In this document: positions 9,088 to 17,761 of the stretch, in pieces
How positions within the stretch are numbered: the stretch's first letter is position 1
Layout of the letters: every line of letters starts with the position of its first letter
Source of the DNA: Mucilaginibacter sp.
GTDB taxonomy: Bacteria; Bacteroidota; Bacteroidia; Sphingobacteriales; Sphingobacteriaceae
Assembly (NCBI GenBank): GCA_028287895.1
Contig: JAQBOV010000095.1
Location: 1-63,456, forward strand
Length of the DNA: 63,456 bases
Direction: 5' to 3'
Notes under the pieces: model-generated
Databases searched by the model: none
What the model saw: the letters and a program-made list of their open reading frames with translations, nothing else
Told to the model about the DNA's origin: nothing
Program-made: the position numbers and the translations under genes

Positions 9088-9115
9088 CTCATAGAGCGTC
9101 ACCGACGCTTATGAG
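9088..9115 (-). terminator. Terminator after aldo/keto reductase gene
   Basis: CTCATA-G-AGCGTC / GACGCT-TATGAG forms a 12-bp stem with a single bulged base and a three-base loop. It lies 8 bases beyond the minus-strand reductase stop and probably ends that transcript. Confidence 0.65.
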
Positions 9116-9123
9116 TGTGAATT

Positions 9124-10155
9124 TTAATAAAACTTCGGCAAGGGGTTCAACCTTGTATCCTGCCGCTGGTGCCAGTAAGGATATATCGGTGGCACTTCAC
9201 TTGCCGCATCCAGTTTCTTTATCTGAGCGGTGGTCAGGTTCCATCCTACGGCATCCAGATTTTGCTTTAATTGCTCTTCGTTCCTGGCGCCAATGACAAT
9301 GTTGGCTACTGTAGGACGTTGCAGCACCCAGTTGATAGCAACCTGTGCTACAGATTTACCGGTTTCTACGGCTACCTCATCAAGGGCATCGATAATCGTA
9401 TACAGCAATTCAAAATTTGTGTCCGGTCCGTGGCCGCCGCCCTGCTGGATTCTTGAATCTTCCGGCTTTGGCTGGTTTCGCCTGTACTTACCGCTCAGCA
9501 AGCCGGACGACAAAGGGCTCCAAACTATAGTGCTTACATTTTGATTGATCCCCAATGGCATCAATTCCCACTCAAATTCCCGGTTAAGCAGCGAATAATA
9601 GGCCTGGTGCCCTACATACCTTGCCCAGCCATATCTTTCAGATACCGAGAGCGATTTCATCAAATGCCAGCCCGAAAAGTTAGAACAGGCGATATACCGC
9701 ACCTTTCCGCTGCTGACCAGATCATCCAGCGCCCGCAGCGTTTCCTCTACAGGGGTATTGCCGTCAAAACCGTGCATGTGGTAAATATCGATATGATCTG
9801 TATTCAACCGGCGCAAACTGCCCTCGCAGGAACTGATCAAATGCTGACGTGATGAACCGTAATCGTTGGCGCCATCGCCCATTTTAAAAGTTGTTTTGGT
9901 AGATATCAAAACCTTATCCCGCAGGCCGGTTAAGGCTTTGCCCAATATCTCTTCCGATAAACCTCTCGAATAAACATCGGCCGTGTCAAACAAAGTAACC
10001 CCGGCATCCAAGCACAGGTTCACCATCCGCGTAGCCTCATCTAACTGAGTAGTACCCCAGGCTTTAAAAAATTCGCCGCCGCCTCCAAAAGTAGCCGTGC
10101 CGAAACTCAATGCAGGCACATTCAATCCCGATGCGCCCAACTGTCTGTATTCCAT
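9124..10155 (-). CDS. Aldo/keto reductase
   Basis: This 343-residue cytosolic NADPH-dependent oxidoreductase of the aldo/keto reductase superfamily (YajO/Tas-like branch) has the catalytic tetrad in place: Asp 57 and Tyr 62 in FDTADVYS, Lys 87 in ISTKTTF and His 128 in IYHMHGFD. The C-terminal cofactor segment VIGARNEEQLKQNL is intact. Its first 14 codons and the 95 bases upstream are duplicated at 10561-10697, where the rest of the gene is missing. The physiological substrate is unknown. Confidence 0.93.
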   Translation of the reverse strand: MEYRQLGASGLNVPALSFGTATFGGGGEFFKAWGTTQLDEATRMVNLCLDAGVTLFDTADVYSRGLSEEILGKALTGLRDKVLISTKTTFKMGDGANDYGSSRQHLISSCEGSLRRLNTDHIDIYHMHGFDGNTPVEETLRALDDLVSSGKVRYIACSNFSGWHLMKSLSVSERYGWARYVGHQAYYSLLNREFEWELMPLGINQNVSTIVWSPLSSGLLSGKYRRNQPKPEDSRIQQGGGHGPDTNFELLYTIIDALDEVAVETGKSVAQVAINWVLQRPTVANIVIGARNEEQLKQNLDAVGWNLTTAQIKKLDAASEVPPIYPYWHQRQDTRLNPLPKFY

Positions 10156-10249
10156 AGTAAATATTATTGATGATTAATAATTATATCGGCAGGTATTTAC
10201 AATACCACCCTGTAAAAGCAAAATTAGAATTTAAACGGCTCCGGAAGGC
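10113..10249. repeat. Direct repeat copy 1: reductase 5' end plus promoter region
   Basis: This 137-base segment covers the last 43 bases of the reductase start region (minus strand) and its upstream sequence. It matches 10561-10697 at a constant offset of 448 bases with about 8 mismatches, by direct comparison. Confidence 0.9.
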
Positions 10250-10453
10250 CTCTAACGGATCATAAAGGTGTAATATTAACACTTTGTTTTACTTGTTTAA
10301 TGAAACTTGCGCTCGTTTATAACCGCGGAGATAAAGTCCGATAGATAGTACACCAAACGTGTCATTATTTATGAAACAATGTAATTTGTTTCACTATTTA
10401 TAAATATTTAAAAAGCAACCAGAGCGGTTTTTGGGCCTATTATTTACCGAATA

Positions 10454-10579
10454 ATGCCCAACAGGTATACCCACTCAGTTGGCCCGTTTGTATTACTTGA
10501 CCATATTGCGCCAATCAAACATTCGCCACACGAACCGCTTAAAGCAGTGGACCGGTTATTCAGGAACATTCAATCCTGA
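10454..10579 (+). pseudogene. Pirin-family N-terminal fragment
   Basis: A 41-codon open frame reads MPNRYTHSVGPFVLLDHI followed by PIKHSPHEPLKAV. This matches the characteristic start of pirin cupins, where SVGPF-LDHI precedes the metal-binding HPHRG motif. The frame leaves pirin homology before that motif, runs into the duplicated reductase segment at about 10561 and stops there. The protein is therefore truncated and lacks its metal site. It is a gene relic joined to the reductase relic by a rearrangement. Confidence 0.65.
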
Positions 10580-10697
10580 TGCGCCCAACTGTCTGTATTC
10601 CATAGTAAATATTATTGATGATTAATAATTATACCGGCAGGCATTTACAATACCACCCGGTAAAAGCAAACTTAAAATTTAAACGGCTCCGGAGGGC
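10561..10697 (-). pseudogene. Truncated aldo/keto reductase copy with promoter (direct repeat copy 2)
   Basis: On the minus strand this repeats the first 13-14 codons of the neighbouring reductase (MEYRQLGASGLNV) and its upstream region at about 94 percent identity. The coding part ends abruptly at the junction with the pirin fragment. It shows that a second, diverged reductase gene once stood here and was removed by deletion or recombination. Confidence 0.8.
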
Positions 10698-10724
10698 ATT
10701 TAATGACCGTTGTTATTTCTTTAG

Positions 10725-10769
10725 TGTCAATTAGCATTAATGTTATTAATATGTTAGTGCTAATTGACA
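10725..10769 (-). terminator. Inverted repeat after AbiEii-like gene
   Basis: The perfect 12-bp arms TGTCAATTAGCA and TGCTAATTGACA, extendable to about 15 of 17 pairs, lie 18 bases beyond the toxin stop on the minus strand. It could end the toxin-antitoxin transcript. The 8-mer AATTGACA also occurs on the far side of the operon at 12565-12572, so it might alternatively mark an insertion boundary; this is weak. Confidence 0.55.
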
Positions 10770-10786
10770 GCTTAGTCGCTTTCCTG

Positions 10787-11797
10787 CTATGATTGCGGCC
10801 TAATCCGCTCAAGTAAATTGTTTAGACGTGCGATAATATCGGCAAAATCTTTACTGTGCTCATCATAGATCATCTGTTCACGCATCAGTGTATAATCAGC
10901 TTCAAAAGCTTTTAAAATTCCTTTCGGCGGTATGAAATTCAGCGTGGCCGGTTGGTGGGTATCATAGTCCACACCCGCTTTAAAGATAAGATGCCTGCGG
11001 TGCTCCACGATAGCATCGTAATAAGCACGATCCGCTAAAGCTGCTTCGGCGTGTTCGGTATCCGTCATCCGTTCCAGGTCATACAGGTGCCTGGACATGC
11101 GTTCATAAACAATGCGATCAATGGGTCGCAGGAACTCTTCGTGCAGCAAAAATACTTTCTCTAAAAACGTTCGTTTGGGTTCAACCGTAGCGACAGGGAA
11201 AGGCTTGCCTGACCAGGGGAAGTCCGGCATGTATTGGCCTAATAAAGATAATATAGGGCGTTCTACCGCAGGTTCGTTCAATGAACGGGCACTTACCTCC
11301 AGTTTTACGCTGTCTGCGATATATGGGACGGGATCAAGCAGAGAACGATAGGCTATCCGTAGGGTTTGCGGGTCAGTATCGGGAATAATAGGATTTACCC
11401 GATCTGCCATAACCGTTACGTTACCATTAGGTACACCTAAATTGGCTAATTCTTTTTCCAGTGCGGCTTTCAATACTGTTGAAGTGAAGTCACAAGCCAC
11501 GCGCTTTAATTTCTTAACGGCGTTTTTACTCAGGTCTTCCCCAAACCCTAAAAAACTTCTTTCGATAGCCAGGTCGATATCTTCTGAAAACCGTTCGATG
11601 AGGCCCCAGCCTTTACTTAACGAAGTACCGCCCTTGAACGACAGGTGCCGTGCAAATTCGCTTTGGAATACGGCTTTCAGGACGAGTGTTACCCACCAGT
11701 CCTTTTCAATAATTTTAGTAGACATCCCGCTTTTACCAGCGGCTTGTTGGATGGAGATCAGGCGGTCTTCGTCTGATAAGCTAAGCCATTCTACCAT
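10787..11797 (-). CDS. AbiEii/AbiGii-type nucleotidyltransferase toxin
   Basis: This 336-residue protein of the AbiEii nucleotidyltransferase family is the toxin half of type IV-like toxin-antitoxin and abortive-infection systems. Family motifs are present: EKDWWVT near residue 31, the nucleotidyltransferase GG-S motif within FKGGTSLSK at 54-62 and the metal-binding SEDIDL with Asp 73 and Asp 75. AbiEii-type toxins modify RNA (tRNA in characterised relatives), which stops growth; here this is inferred from family. The start overlaps the antitoxin gene by 17 bases, as is usual for these pairs. Confidence 0.9.
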   Translation of the reverse strand: MVEWLSLSDEDRLISIQQAAGKSGMSTKIIEKDWWVTLVLKAVFQSEFARHLSFKGGTSLSKGWGLIERFSEDIDLAIERSFLGFGEDLSKNAVKKLKRVACDFTSTVLKAALEKELANLGVPNGNVTVMADRVNPIIPDTDPQTLRIAYRSLLDPVPYIADSVKLEVSARSLNEPAVERPILSLLGQYMPDFPWSGKPFPVATVEPKRTFLEKVFLLHEEFLRPIDRIVYERMSRHLYDLERMTDTEHAEAALADRAYYDAIVEHRRHLIFKAGVDYDTHQPATLNFIPPKGILKAFEADYTLMREQMIYDEHSKDFADIIARLNNLLERIRPQS

Positions 11798-12401
11798 TCA
11801 AGGGATATTTTAATAGTTTAACAATAAAATCATTGATACGCGCCGGTGCAAGTTTGAGGTCATGATTTAGGTGGTCCGGTGTTTCTTGGTGCAACAGCGT
11901 TTTAATACGGTCTTTCATATCAGGGGTAACCTGGCTGGTATTCATTTCTTCCAACCCTTGGATCAGTAAACTGCTGATCGGACCTTTCATACCGAATTTT
12001 TTTGGGCTGACCGGTTTGAACTTGACACCGCCTTTACCGATCTTGATCTGCCTGGCCTGTCCGTCTGTAATATAAACCAGTCGCGCCGGTACTTGTGTAG
12101 ATAACCCCAATTTATTTAAAGCATAAGCGCCTGCCGGTTTGATACGCATATGTTCATTTGCCGCCACTGCTTCTGCCACTTCTTCCATAGAAGGCTGTAG
12201 TTTGCCAAAGGTTGGATGTAGCTTAGGTAGGAAATAAATGCCATGAGCCAGCCTTTCGAGCTTACCTTCTTTGGTTAACCTTGATAATGCCTGCCGAACC
12301 GCATCGTCCGTGCCTATGCCCCGAAAATCTGTAGGGAACACGATAGCGCCTGGCTGAAAGGCATTTATCTGATCTGCTATTTCCTTATGAATAGAATTCA
12401 T
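11781..12401 (-). CDS. AbiEi-like antitoxin (DUF6088 family)
   Basis: This 206-residue protein pairs with the AbiEii-like toxin downstream. An N-terminal winged-helix segment (about residues 1-65, DAVRQALSRLTKEGKLERLAHGIYFLP) should bind DNA, and the C-terminal part resembles the antitoxin domain of DUF6088/AbiEi proteins. Characterised AbiEi proteins neutralise the toxin and repress their own promoter. Four copies of a 12-13-base repeat lie directly upstream of the start codon, the nearest touching it, consistent with autoregulation. There is no spacer between the last repeat and the ATG, so the mRNA may have a very short leader. Confidence 0.87.
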   Translation of the reverse strand: MNSIHKEIADQINAFQPGAIVFPTDFRGIGTDDAVRQALSRLTKEGKLERLAHGIYFLPKLHPTFGKLQPSMEEVAEAVAANEHMRIKPAGAYALNKLGLSTQVPARLVYITDGQARQIKIGKGGVKFKPVSPKKFGMKGPISSLLIQGLEEMNTSQVTPDMKDRIKTLLHQETPDHLNHDLKLAPARINDFIVKLLKYPLNGRMA

Positions 12402-12497
12402 GTCACAAAATTATGTAAAAATGTGACAAAATTCCTATTCGACGAAAAATTTTAGCCACCTGTGCCAAAATTTTGCGTTGTGATACCAAAATTTGGT
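12401..12497 (-). promoter_or_regulatory. Iteron-like operator upstream of the AbiEi/AbiEii pair
   Basis: Four related elements are seen on the plus strand: TGTCACAAAATT (12401), TGTGACAAAATT (12422), TGTGCCAAAATT (12461) and TGATACCAAAATT (12481). The CAAAATT cores are spaced 21, 39 and 21 bases apart, that is, two pairs each separated by two helical turns. The first pair forms the inverted repeat GTCACA/TGTGAC and the last element lies in the palindrome ACCAAAATTTGGT. The nearest element also contains TAATTTTG on the minus strand, matching the Bacteroidota -7 consensus. Likely binding site of the antitoxin. Confidence 0.6.
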
Positions 12498-12600
12498 AGT
12501 TGATGGAAAATTTACCAGTATAACGGCGTTTTATTTGATACGATCAGCGTGAGCCACTGAAATCAATTGACAATAAACACGGGTATATAGCCCGGTATAT

Positions 12601-13851
12601 CTACACCAGATACTCAAACAAAGTCTGGTCCCTGTTCAGTTCGATCACTTCGAAGCGATATTCTTCCATGCGCCCAAGCAGGGCAGGATAGTCGTCGGCT
12701 GATTTGAGTTCGATGCCTACCAGGGCGGGGCCGTTCTCTTTCTCGGTTTTTTTGATGAACTCAAAGCGGGTAATATCATCATCCGGGCCGAGCACATTGT
12801 TTACAAACAGCTTTAAGGCGCCGGGACGCTGCGGGAAGCGCACAATGAAGTAATGTTTTAATCCTTCATACAGCAGGGATTTCTCCTTGATCTCCTGCAT
12901 CCGGTCGATATCATTATTGCCGCCGCTGATAATGCACACTACTTTTTTGCCTTTCAGCTTGTGTTTATAAAGGTCTAATACCGCTACGGATAGCGCGCCG
13001 GCGGGTTCGACCACAATGGCATCTTCGTTATAAAGTTTTAGTATGGTGGTGCAAACCTTGCCTTCGGGAACCAGCAGCATATCGTCCAATACCCCGCGGC
13101 AAATAGGGTAAGTGAGTTCACCCACACGTTTTACGGCTGCACCGTCAACAAAGCGGTTAATAGCGGAAAGCGTTACCGGGCCGCCATGATCAAGGGCATG
13201 ATGCATAGATGGTGCGCCCTCTGGCTCGACGCCGGCAATGAGTATACCCGGTTTATGCTGTTTTAAATAAGTACCTGCACCGGCGGCCAGACCACCACCG
13301 CCAACCGGCATGATCACGGCTTCTACATCGGGCAGGTCTTCCAGTATCTCAACACCGACAGTTCCCTGCCCGGCAATGATCTGGTAATTATCAAAAGGGG
13401 GAACAAAGGTCATTCCGTTGGCTTGGGTATATTCCAAAGCTTCTTTCAGGCAGTCGTCAAAGGTGTCGCCGACGAGGACGATCTTCACATTGCCATCGCC
13501 AAACATTTCTGTTTGCGACACTTTTTGTTTTGGAGTGATCTGCGGCATAAATATAACACCACCAGCACCCAGCTTTTTGCACGAAAATGCCACACCCTGG
13601 GCATGGTTGCCCGCACTGGCGCACACCACACCGCGACTGAGCTGATCGGCAGTTAACTGACTGATCATATTATAGGCGCCACGCAGTTTGTAGGAACGTA
13701 CCACCTGCAGGTCCTCGCGCTTCAGAAATATTTCGCAGCCATACCGCTCGGACAGGCGCCGGTTATATTCTAAAGGCGTGTGTTTTACAATGCCGTTTAA
13801 CCGCGTGTATGCCGAATCAAAATCAAGCAGATGTTTTGTTTCGGGTGTCAT
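12601..13851 (-). CDS. ilvA: Threonine ammonia-lyase (threonine dehydratase)
   Basis: This PLP enzyme converts threonine to 2-oxobutanoate, the first committed step of isoleucine synthesis. Residues 1-330 form the fold-type II PLP domain with the cofactor Lys 55 in SYKLRGAYNM, SAGNHAQGVA at 79-88 and the phosphate-binding glycine loop PVGGGGLAAG. A single ACT-like regulatory domain (about 335-416) follows, which in biosynthetic forms senses isoleucine. The 416-residue length with one ACT-like domain fits the short IlvA form. It is the last gene of the minus-strand branched-chain cluster. Confidence 0.96.
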   Translation of the reverse strand: MTPETKHLLDFDSAYTRLNGIVKHTPLEYNRRLSERYGCEIFLKREDLQVVRSYKLRGAYNMISQLTADQLSRGVVCASAGNHAQGVAFSCKKLGAGGVIFMPQITPKQKVSQTEMFGDGNVKIVLVGDTFDDCLKEALEYTQANGMTFVPPFDNYQIIAGQGTVGVEILEDLPDVEAVIMPVGGGGLAAGAGTYLKQHKPGILIAGVEPEGAPSMHHALDHGGPVTLSAINRFVDGAAVKRVGELTYPICRGVLDDMLLVPEGKVCTTILKLYNEDAIVVEPAGALSVAVLDLYKHKLKGKKVVCIISGGNNDIDRMQEIKEKSLLYEGLKHYFIVRFPQRPGALKLFVNNVLGPDDDITRFEFIKKTEKENGPALVGIELKSADDYPALLGRMEEYRFEVIELNRDQTLFEYLV

Positions 13852-14019
13852 AGTTGTTGTTTAAGCTGTTTATTATGAATCAAATTAAAGCCCTCCTGTC
13901 GGCTGGTGTCATTTAAGGACAATTAGGTAGTTAACGTTCCATGTCCTATACCGTGCCGACTCAGCCCCAACCCCTGTCTCATTCGGAACGGGGGGGAGTA
14001 AAAATTAAATACAAATAAA

Positions 14020-14042
14020 CCCTCTTTACGTAGTAGAGAGGG
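14020..14042. repeat. Hairpin between leuA and ilvA
   Basis: CCCTCT and AGAGGG form a short stem over an 11-base loop, in a GC-biased intergenic stretch with runs of G. It resembles the dispersed GGGAGG-type hairpins of the ilvN region and is more likely a repeat than a designed terminator. Confidence 0.4.
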
Positions 14043-14104
14043 TGGTAGGGTCAGGCAAAAAGCCGGGTAAGCAGACACAGTGAATTGCACCGGCCATATT
14101 ATTA

Positions 14105-15271
14105 TTACTCTTTAACCAAACGGGTCACCGCAAGGCTATGCAGGTCCTCATCGCTGATATCCAGTTTGCTGTCGGCGAGTGTCAAAAAGCGCTGGTAAGT
14201 TTCGGCAAGTTCTTCTTTATCGATCTTATAACCCAGTCTTTCCAGGTGGAATTTAAGCGCATGGCGGCCGCTGCGGGCGGTAAGTACAATGGTCGCGCTC
14301 GGAAAGCCTACGTCTTCTGGTTTGATGATCTCGTAATTCTCGCGCATCTTTAAAAAGCCATCCTGGTGTATGCCTGAGCTGTGTGCAAAGGCATTGCTGC
14401 CAACTATAGCCTTGTTTGGCTGCACCGGCATACGCATTTGCGTGCTTACCATGCGGCTCAGTTCATAAAAATTCCTGGTATTGATATTGGTATGCAGGCC
14501 CAGGTTCTGGTGGGTTTTCAGGATCATCACCACCTCTTCTATCGAGGTGTTCCCGGCGCGTTCGCCGATGCCGTTGATGGTGCCTTCAATCTGGCGTGCG
14601 CCGTTTTGCAGGCCGGCAATTGAATTTGCTGTAGCAAGGCCGAGGTCGTTATGACAATGTACGGCGATAATGGCCTTGTCGATATTCTTTACATTTTCTT
14701 TCAGGAAACGGATCTTGCTTCCATATTGGTCAGGCAGGCAGTAGCCGTTGGTGTCAGGAATATTGACCACGGTAGCACCTGCCGCGATGACCGCTTCCAC
14801 CATTTGCGCCAGGTATTCAATATCTGCCCTTCCGGCATCTTCGGCGAAAAATTCGATATCCTCAACAGCTCGTTTGGCGTATTTTACCGATTCAACGGCA
14901 CGCTCCAGAATCTCCTGGCGGGTACTGTTGAACTTATGCTTGATGTGCATATCCGACGAGCCAATGCCGGTATGTATACGCGGATGTTTAGCATATTTCA
15001 GCGCTTCAATGGCCGAATCAATATCGCCTTTATTGCAGCGTGTAAGTGCGCAAACGGTAGGGTGCTTTACCGCCTTTGTTATTTCTACTACGCTCTGGAA
15101 ATCGCCCGGACTTGATATCGGGAAACCGGCTTCTATAATGTCGACACCCAATGCTTCCAGTTCACGGGCTATCTCAATCTTTTCGGGCGTGGTCAACTGG
15201 CAGCCCGGTACCTGCTCGCCGTCGCGAAGCGTGGTATCAAAAACATAAACGCGGTTGGGATCGTGTAACAT
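14105..15271 (-). CDS. leuA: 2-isopropylmalate synthase, short form
   Basis: This enzyme condenses acetyl-CoA with 2-oxoisovalerate, the first step of leucine synthesis. The HMGL-like TIM barrel is complete: [10 protein letters not shown] at residues 11-20, the metal-binding HCHNDLG near 205, and the family motif [14 protein letters not shown]. At 388 residues it lacks the C-terminal LeuA dimer (allosteric) domain present in proteins of about 500 residues, so leucine feedback may be absent or different. The [14 protein letters not shown] and [12 protein letters not shown] motifs favour LeuA over homocitrate or citramalate synthase. Confidence 0.93.
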   Translation of the reverse strand: MLHDPNRVYVFDTTLRDGEQVPGCQLTTPEKIEIARELEALGVDIIEAGFPISSPGDFQSVVEITKAVKHPTVCALTRCNKGDIDSAIEALKYAKHPRIHTGIGSSDMHIKHKFNSTRQEILERAVESVKYAKRAVEDIEFFAEDAGRADIEYLAQMVEAVIAAGATVVNIPDTNGYCLPDQYGSKIRFLKENVKNIDKAIIAVHCHNDLGLATANSIAGLQNGARQIEGTINGIGERAGNTSIEEVVMILKTHQNLGLHTNINTRNFYELSRMVSTQMRMPVQPNKAIVGSNAFAHSSGIHQDGFLKMRENYEIIKPEDVGFPSATIVLTARSGRHALKFHLERLGYKIDKEELAETYQRFLTLADSKLDISDEDLHSLAVTRLVKE

Positions 15272-15296
15272 TTTCTTAGTTTTAAGTTATGTATTT

Positions 15297-15396
15297 TGAG
15301 TTCTGAGTATTAACTCACCACTCATTGTTTTTCTGTATTAATTGTTTTTTAAGTTTGAGTTCCGTTCTGAATAGTTAACTCCTTACTCAGAACTCA
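15297..15396. repeat. Inverted repeat between leuA and methyltransferase genes
   Basis: TGAGTTCTGAGTA (15297-15309) and its exact complement (15384-15396) flank about 74 bases, with additional TTAACTC/GAGTTAAC echoes inside. The right arm abuts the methyltransferase stop. It probably is an intergenic repeat able to form a large stem. Confidence 0.6.
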
Positions 15397-16152
15397 TTAC
15401 TCTTTCACTGCGACAAATCGCAATCTCTTGTAATCAGCATACCACTGGCCGCCTTCATTGTAATCGGGTTCCAGCAGGTTGGTTATTTTTTCGAGTATCT
15501 CTTGTTTTTCACCCTCAGGGATACCTTCCAAATACTGCGAGCCAAACATGGCTATCCATTTGGCAACACCCTTGTCGCCATCCTGCAGCGGGGTTTTACG
15601 GTCAAAATGCACCGCAAAGGTCACCCTGAAACCATGTGATTCCAGTTTACTGGTGTATTCGCCTAACGATGGAAAATACCATGGTTGGCTCTGAGCCAGG
15701 CGGGCATAGCCATGCTGCCTTAACACCTGCCCGGTTGCGGCTATCAGCTTCTCCATATTGCCTTTCCCGCCGAACTCTGCAACAAACCTGCCGCCGGGTT
15801 TAAGGCTGTCCGAAACGCATTGTATCAAACTATCCTGCCCATGTATCCAGTGCAGGGTGGCGTTTGAAAAAACAGCGTCAAAAGGTTCCTCAAAATGAAA
15901 ATCAGTGCCATTAGCTACGCTGAAGTTTACATCCGGATTTTTCTCTTTTGCTTGCGCGATCATTTCCGGCGATGCATCAATGCCAATCACTTCAGCACCC
16001 GACTCTTGGATATTCCTGGTCAGGTGACCTGTACCGCAACCCAAATCAAGTATACGTTCACCGGGTTTTACATCCAGTAAATCAAGCACGCTCTCTCCGT
16101 ATTGAAATACAAAGGCGTGTTTGTCATCATATAGTTCAGCGTTCCACTTCAT
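15397..16152 (-). CDS. Class I SAM-dependent methyltransferase
   Basis: This 251-residue cytosolic methyltransferase resembles trans-aconitate methyltransferases. SAM-binding motif I is LDLGCGTGHLT at about residues 35-45, the acidic motif II is VIGIDASPEMI, and motif IV is FDAVFSNATLHWI. The substrate is unknown. It sits between leuB and leuA in the branched-chain cluster and is transcribed with them, but nothing in the sequence ties it to that pathway; it may be a passenger. Confidence 0.87.
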   Translation of the reverse strand: MKWNAELYDDKHAFVFQYGESVLDLLDVKPGERILDLGCGTGHLTRNIQESGAEVIGIDASPEMIAQAKEKNPDVNFSVANGTDFHFEEPFDAVFSNATLHWIHGQDSLIQCVSDSLKPGGRFVAEFGGKGNMEKLIAATGQVLRQHGYARLAQSQPWYFPSLGEYTSKLESHGFRVTFAVHFDRKTPLQDGDKGVAKWIAMFGSQYLEGIPEGEKQEILEKITNLLEPDYNEGGQWYADYKRLRFVAVKE

Positions 16153-16200
16153 TTTATTTGGTCATTAGTCCATGGTCATTAGGACAATAGCCTTCCAACT

Positions 16201-17271
16201 TTACAACATTTCAACAATTTTACTTCCCATGGCCTTAGTGCCCAGTATTTTGCTTTTATCTGTATTGCTATCTGCGATATCCCCTGTGCGGTAACCTGCC
16301 TTCAGGGCTTTATCTATGGCTGATGTAATGCGTTTTGCTTCTTCTTTTAATCCGAAACTGATCTCCAGCAACAAGGCAACGGATAGGATAGAGGCCAATG
16401 GATTGGCTTTGTCCTGCCCGGCGATATCATGCGCCGAACCGTGTATCGGCTCAAAAAAGCCGGTGCCGTCACCTATGGATGCCGATGCCAGCATGCCCAT
16501 CGAGCCTGCAATTTGTGATGCTTCATCCGTAAGGATATCGCCAAACAGGTTGGCCGTTACCACGACGTCAAACTTTTTGGGGTTTTTCACCAATTGCATG
16601 GCAGCGTTATCGATAAACATATGCTCGGTTTCCACATCAGGATATTCTTTAGCAATTTCCTGGACTACCTCGCGCCAAAGGCGTGATGTTTCCAGCACGT
16701 TTGCTTTATCTACAGAGCATAATCTTTTGCCGCGCAGCCTGGCTGCTTCGTAAGCTTTTCGGGCGATACGTTCCACCTCATAACGGTTATAGTTCATCAG
16801 GTCGGATGCGAAATCCGTTGTGCGTTTCTTCTCGCCGAAATACACGTCACCCGTCAGCTCGCGGAAGAACAGGATATCAGTACCCTTTAATATCTCCGGT
16901 TTCAGACTGGATGCGTTCAGCAGCTCATCAAACAGCATGATGGGGCGCAGGTTGGCATACAGGCCCAGTTCCTTGCGGATCTTTAACAAGCCCTGCTCGG
17001 GCCTTACTTTAGCCGAAGGGTCGTTATCATACTTGGCATGACCAACCGCGCCGAAAAGAATAGCGTCGCTGGCTTTCGCTTTTGCCAGTGTTTCATCAGG
17101 CAGCGGGTTACCGGTAGCTTCAATAGCTACGTGACCCATAATCGCTTCATCAAAGGTAAACTCGTGACCAAAATCACGGCCGATCTGCTCCAGTACCGCT
17201 TTACCCCAGGTCGTAACCTCAGGGCCTATGCCGTCACCGGGTATTACTAATATGTGTTTTTTTATTCCCAT
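16201..17271 (-). CDS. leuB: 3-isopropylmalate dehydrogenase
   Basis: This NAD-dependent enzyme oxidises and decarboxylates 3-isopropylmalate to 2-oxoisocaproate in leucine synthesis. It has 356 residues. Family features include the N-terminal IPGDGIGPEV, the substrate-binding Arg/Tyr segment FFRELTGDVYFG, and the metal and cofactor region ANLFGDILTDEASQIAGS with IHGSAHDIAG. It lies in the minus-strand branched-chain cluster. leuC and leuD, which make its substrate, are not in this window. Confidence 0.96.
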   Translation of the reverse strand: MGIKKHILVIPGDGIGPEVTTWGKAVLEQIGRDFGHEFTFDEAIMGHVAIEATGNPLPDETLAKAKASDAILFGAVGHAKYDNDPSAKVRPEQGLLKIRKELGLYANLRPIMLFDELLNASSLKPEILKGTDILFFRELTGDVYFGEKKRTTDFASDLMNYNRYEVERIARKAYEAARLRGKRLCSVDKANVLETSRLWREVVQEIAKEYPDVETEHMFIDNAAMQLVKNPKKFDVVVTANLFGDILTDEASQIAGSMGMLASASIGDGTGFFEPIHGSAHDIAGQDKANPLASILSVALLLEISFGLKEEAKRITSAIDKALKAGYRTGDIADSNTDKSKILGTKAMGSKIVEML

Positions 17272-17347
17272 TTATTTTTGTCATTGCTCATCGGTTAATT
17301 GCCCTTAGGAGAAATAACCTTTCACCTTTACTTTTTGCCTTTAACCT

Positions 17348-17628
17348 TTATTCATAATGTTCAACAGTTGGAAAAGGATCATAAGAATGATGCAATAAGC
17401 TTTTCCGCTGCTGGTATTCTTGTGATTGCCTGAAGCCTTCGGTATGGTCGGTCAGCTTTTCCCACTGTACCAGCAAGATGAATTGATTCGGATTTTCAAT
17501 ACATTTTTTAGCTGATGTGAGATATAACCGTCCATTTTAGATATGATCTGTTTTGCTTTGGAAAATGCTTTTAAAAAGTCATCTTCCAAACCCGGGATCA
17601 CATCTAATATGGCTACTTCAAGTATCAT
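17348..17628 (-). pseudogene. Frameshifted antibiotic-biosynthesis-monooxygenase (ABM) domain gene
   Basis: On the minus strand an ATG at 17628 opens MILEVAILDVIPGLEDDF and continues to KMDGYISHQLK. After a run of six A (plus-strand T run at about 17503-17508) the frame is lost, and the matching continuation CIENPNQFILLVQWEKL appears one frame over and runs to TAA at 17348. One extra A would restore a 93-residue ABM-domain protein. The gene is therefore a recent pseudogene, or the base is a homopolymer sequencing error. An intact but different ABM-type gene is at 24951-25250. Such proteins usually act as small haem-degrading or quinone-forming monooxygenases. Confidence 0.7.
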
Positions 17629-17646
17629 TGTTTAGCATGTATTTAT

Positions 17647-17731
17647 GTCATTGCGAGCAGTGAAGTAATCGCCAACTATACAGGGCAGACTTGTATAATA
17701 TGCGATTGCCATGCTATCGCCCGCAATGACA
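17647..17731. repeat. REP-like inverted repeat
   Basis: TGTCATTGCGAGC and GCCCGCAATGACA, with inner GTAATCGC/GCGATTGC, form an imperfect palindrome of about 85 bases just beyond the ilvC stop on the minus strand. The sequence type (CATTGCGAGCAGTGAAG) is typical of dispersed intergenic repeats. It may also terminate ilvC transcription. Confidence 0.65.
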
Positions 17732-17761
17732 ATTTATTGGCTTTCGCCTTTCCGGCTCCCG

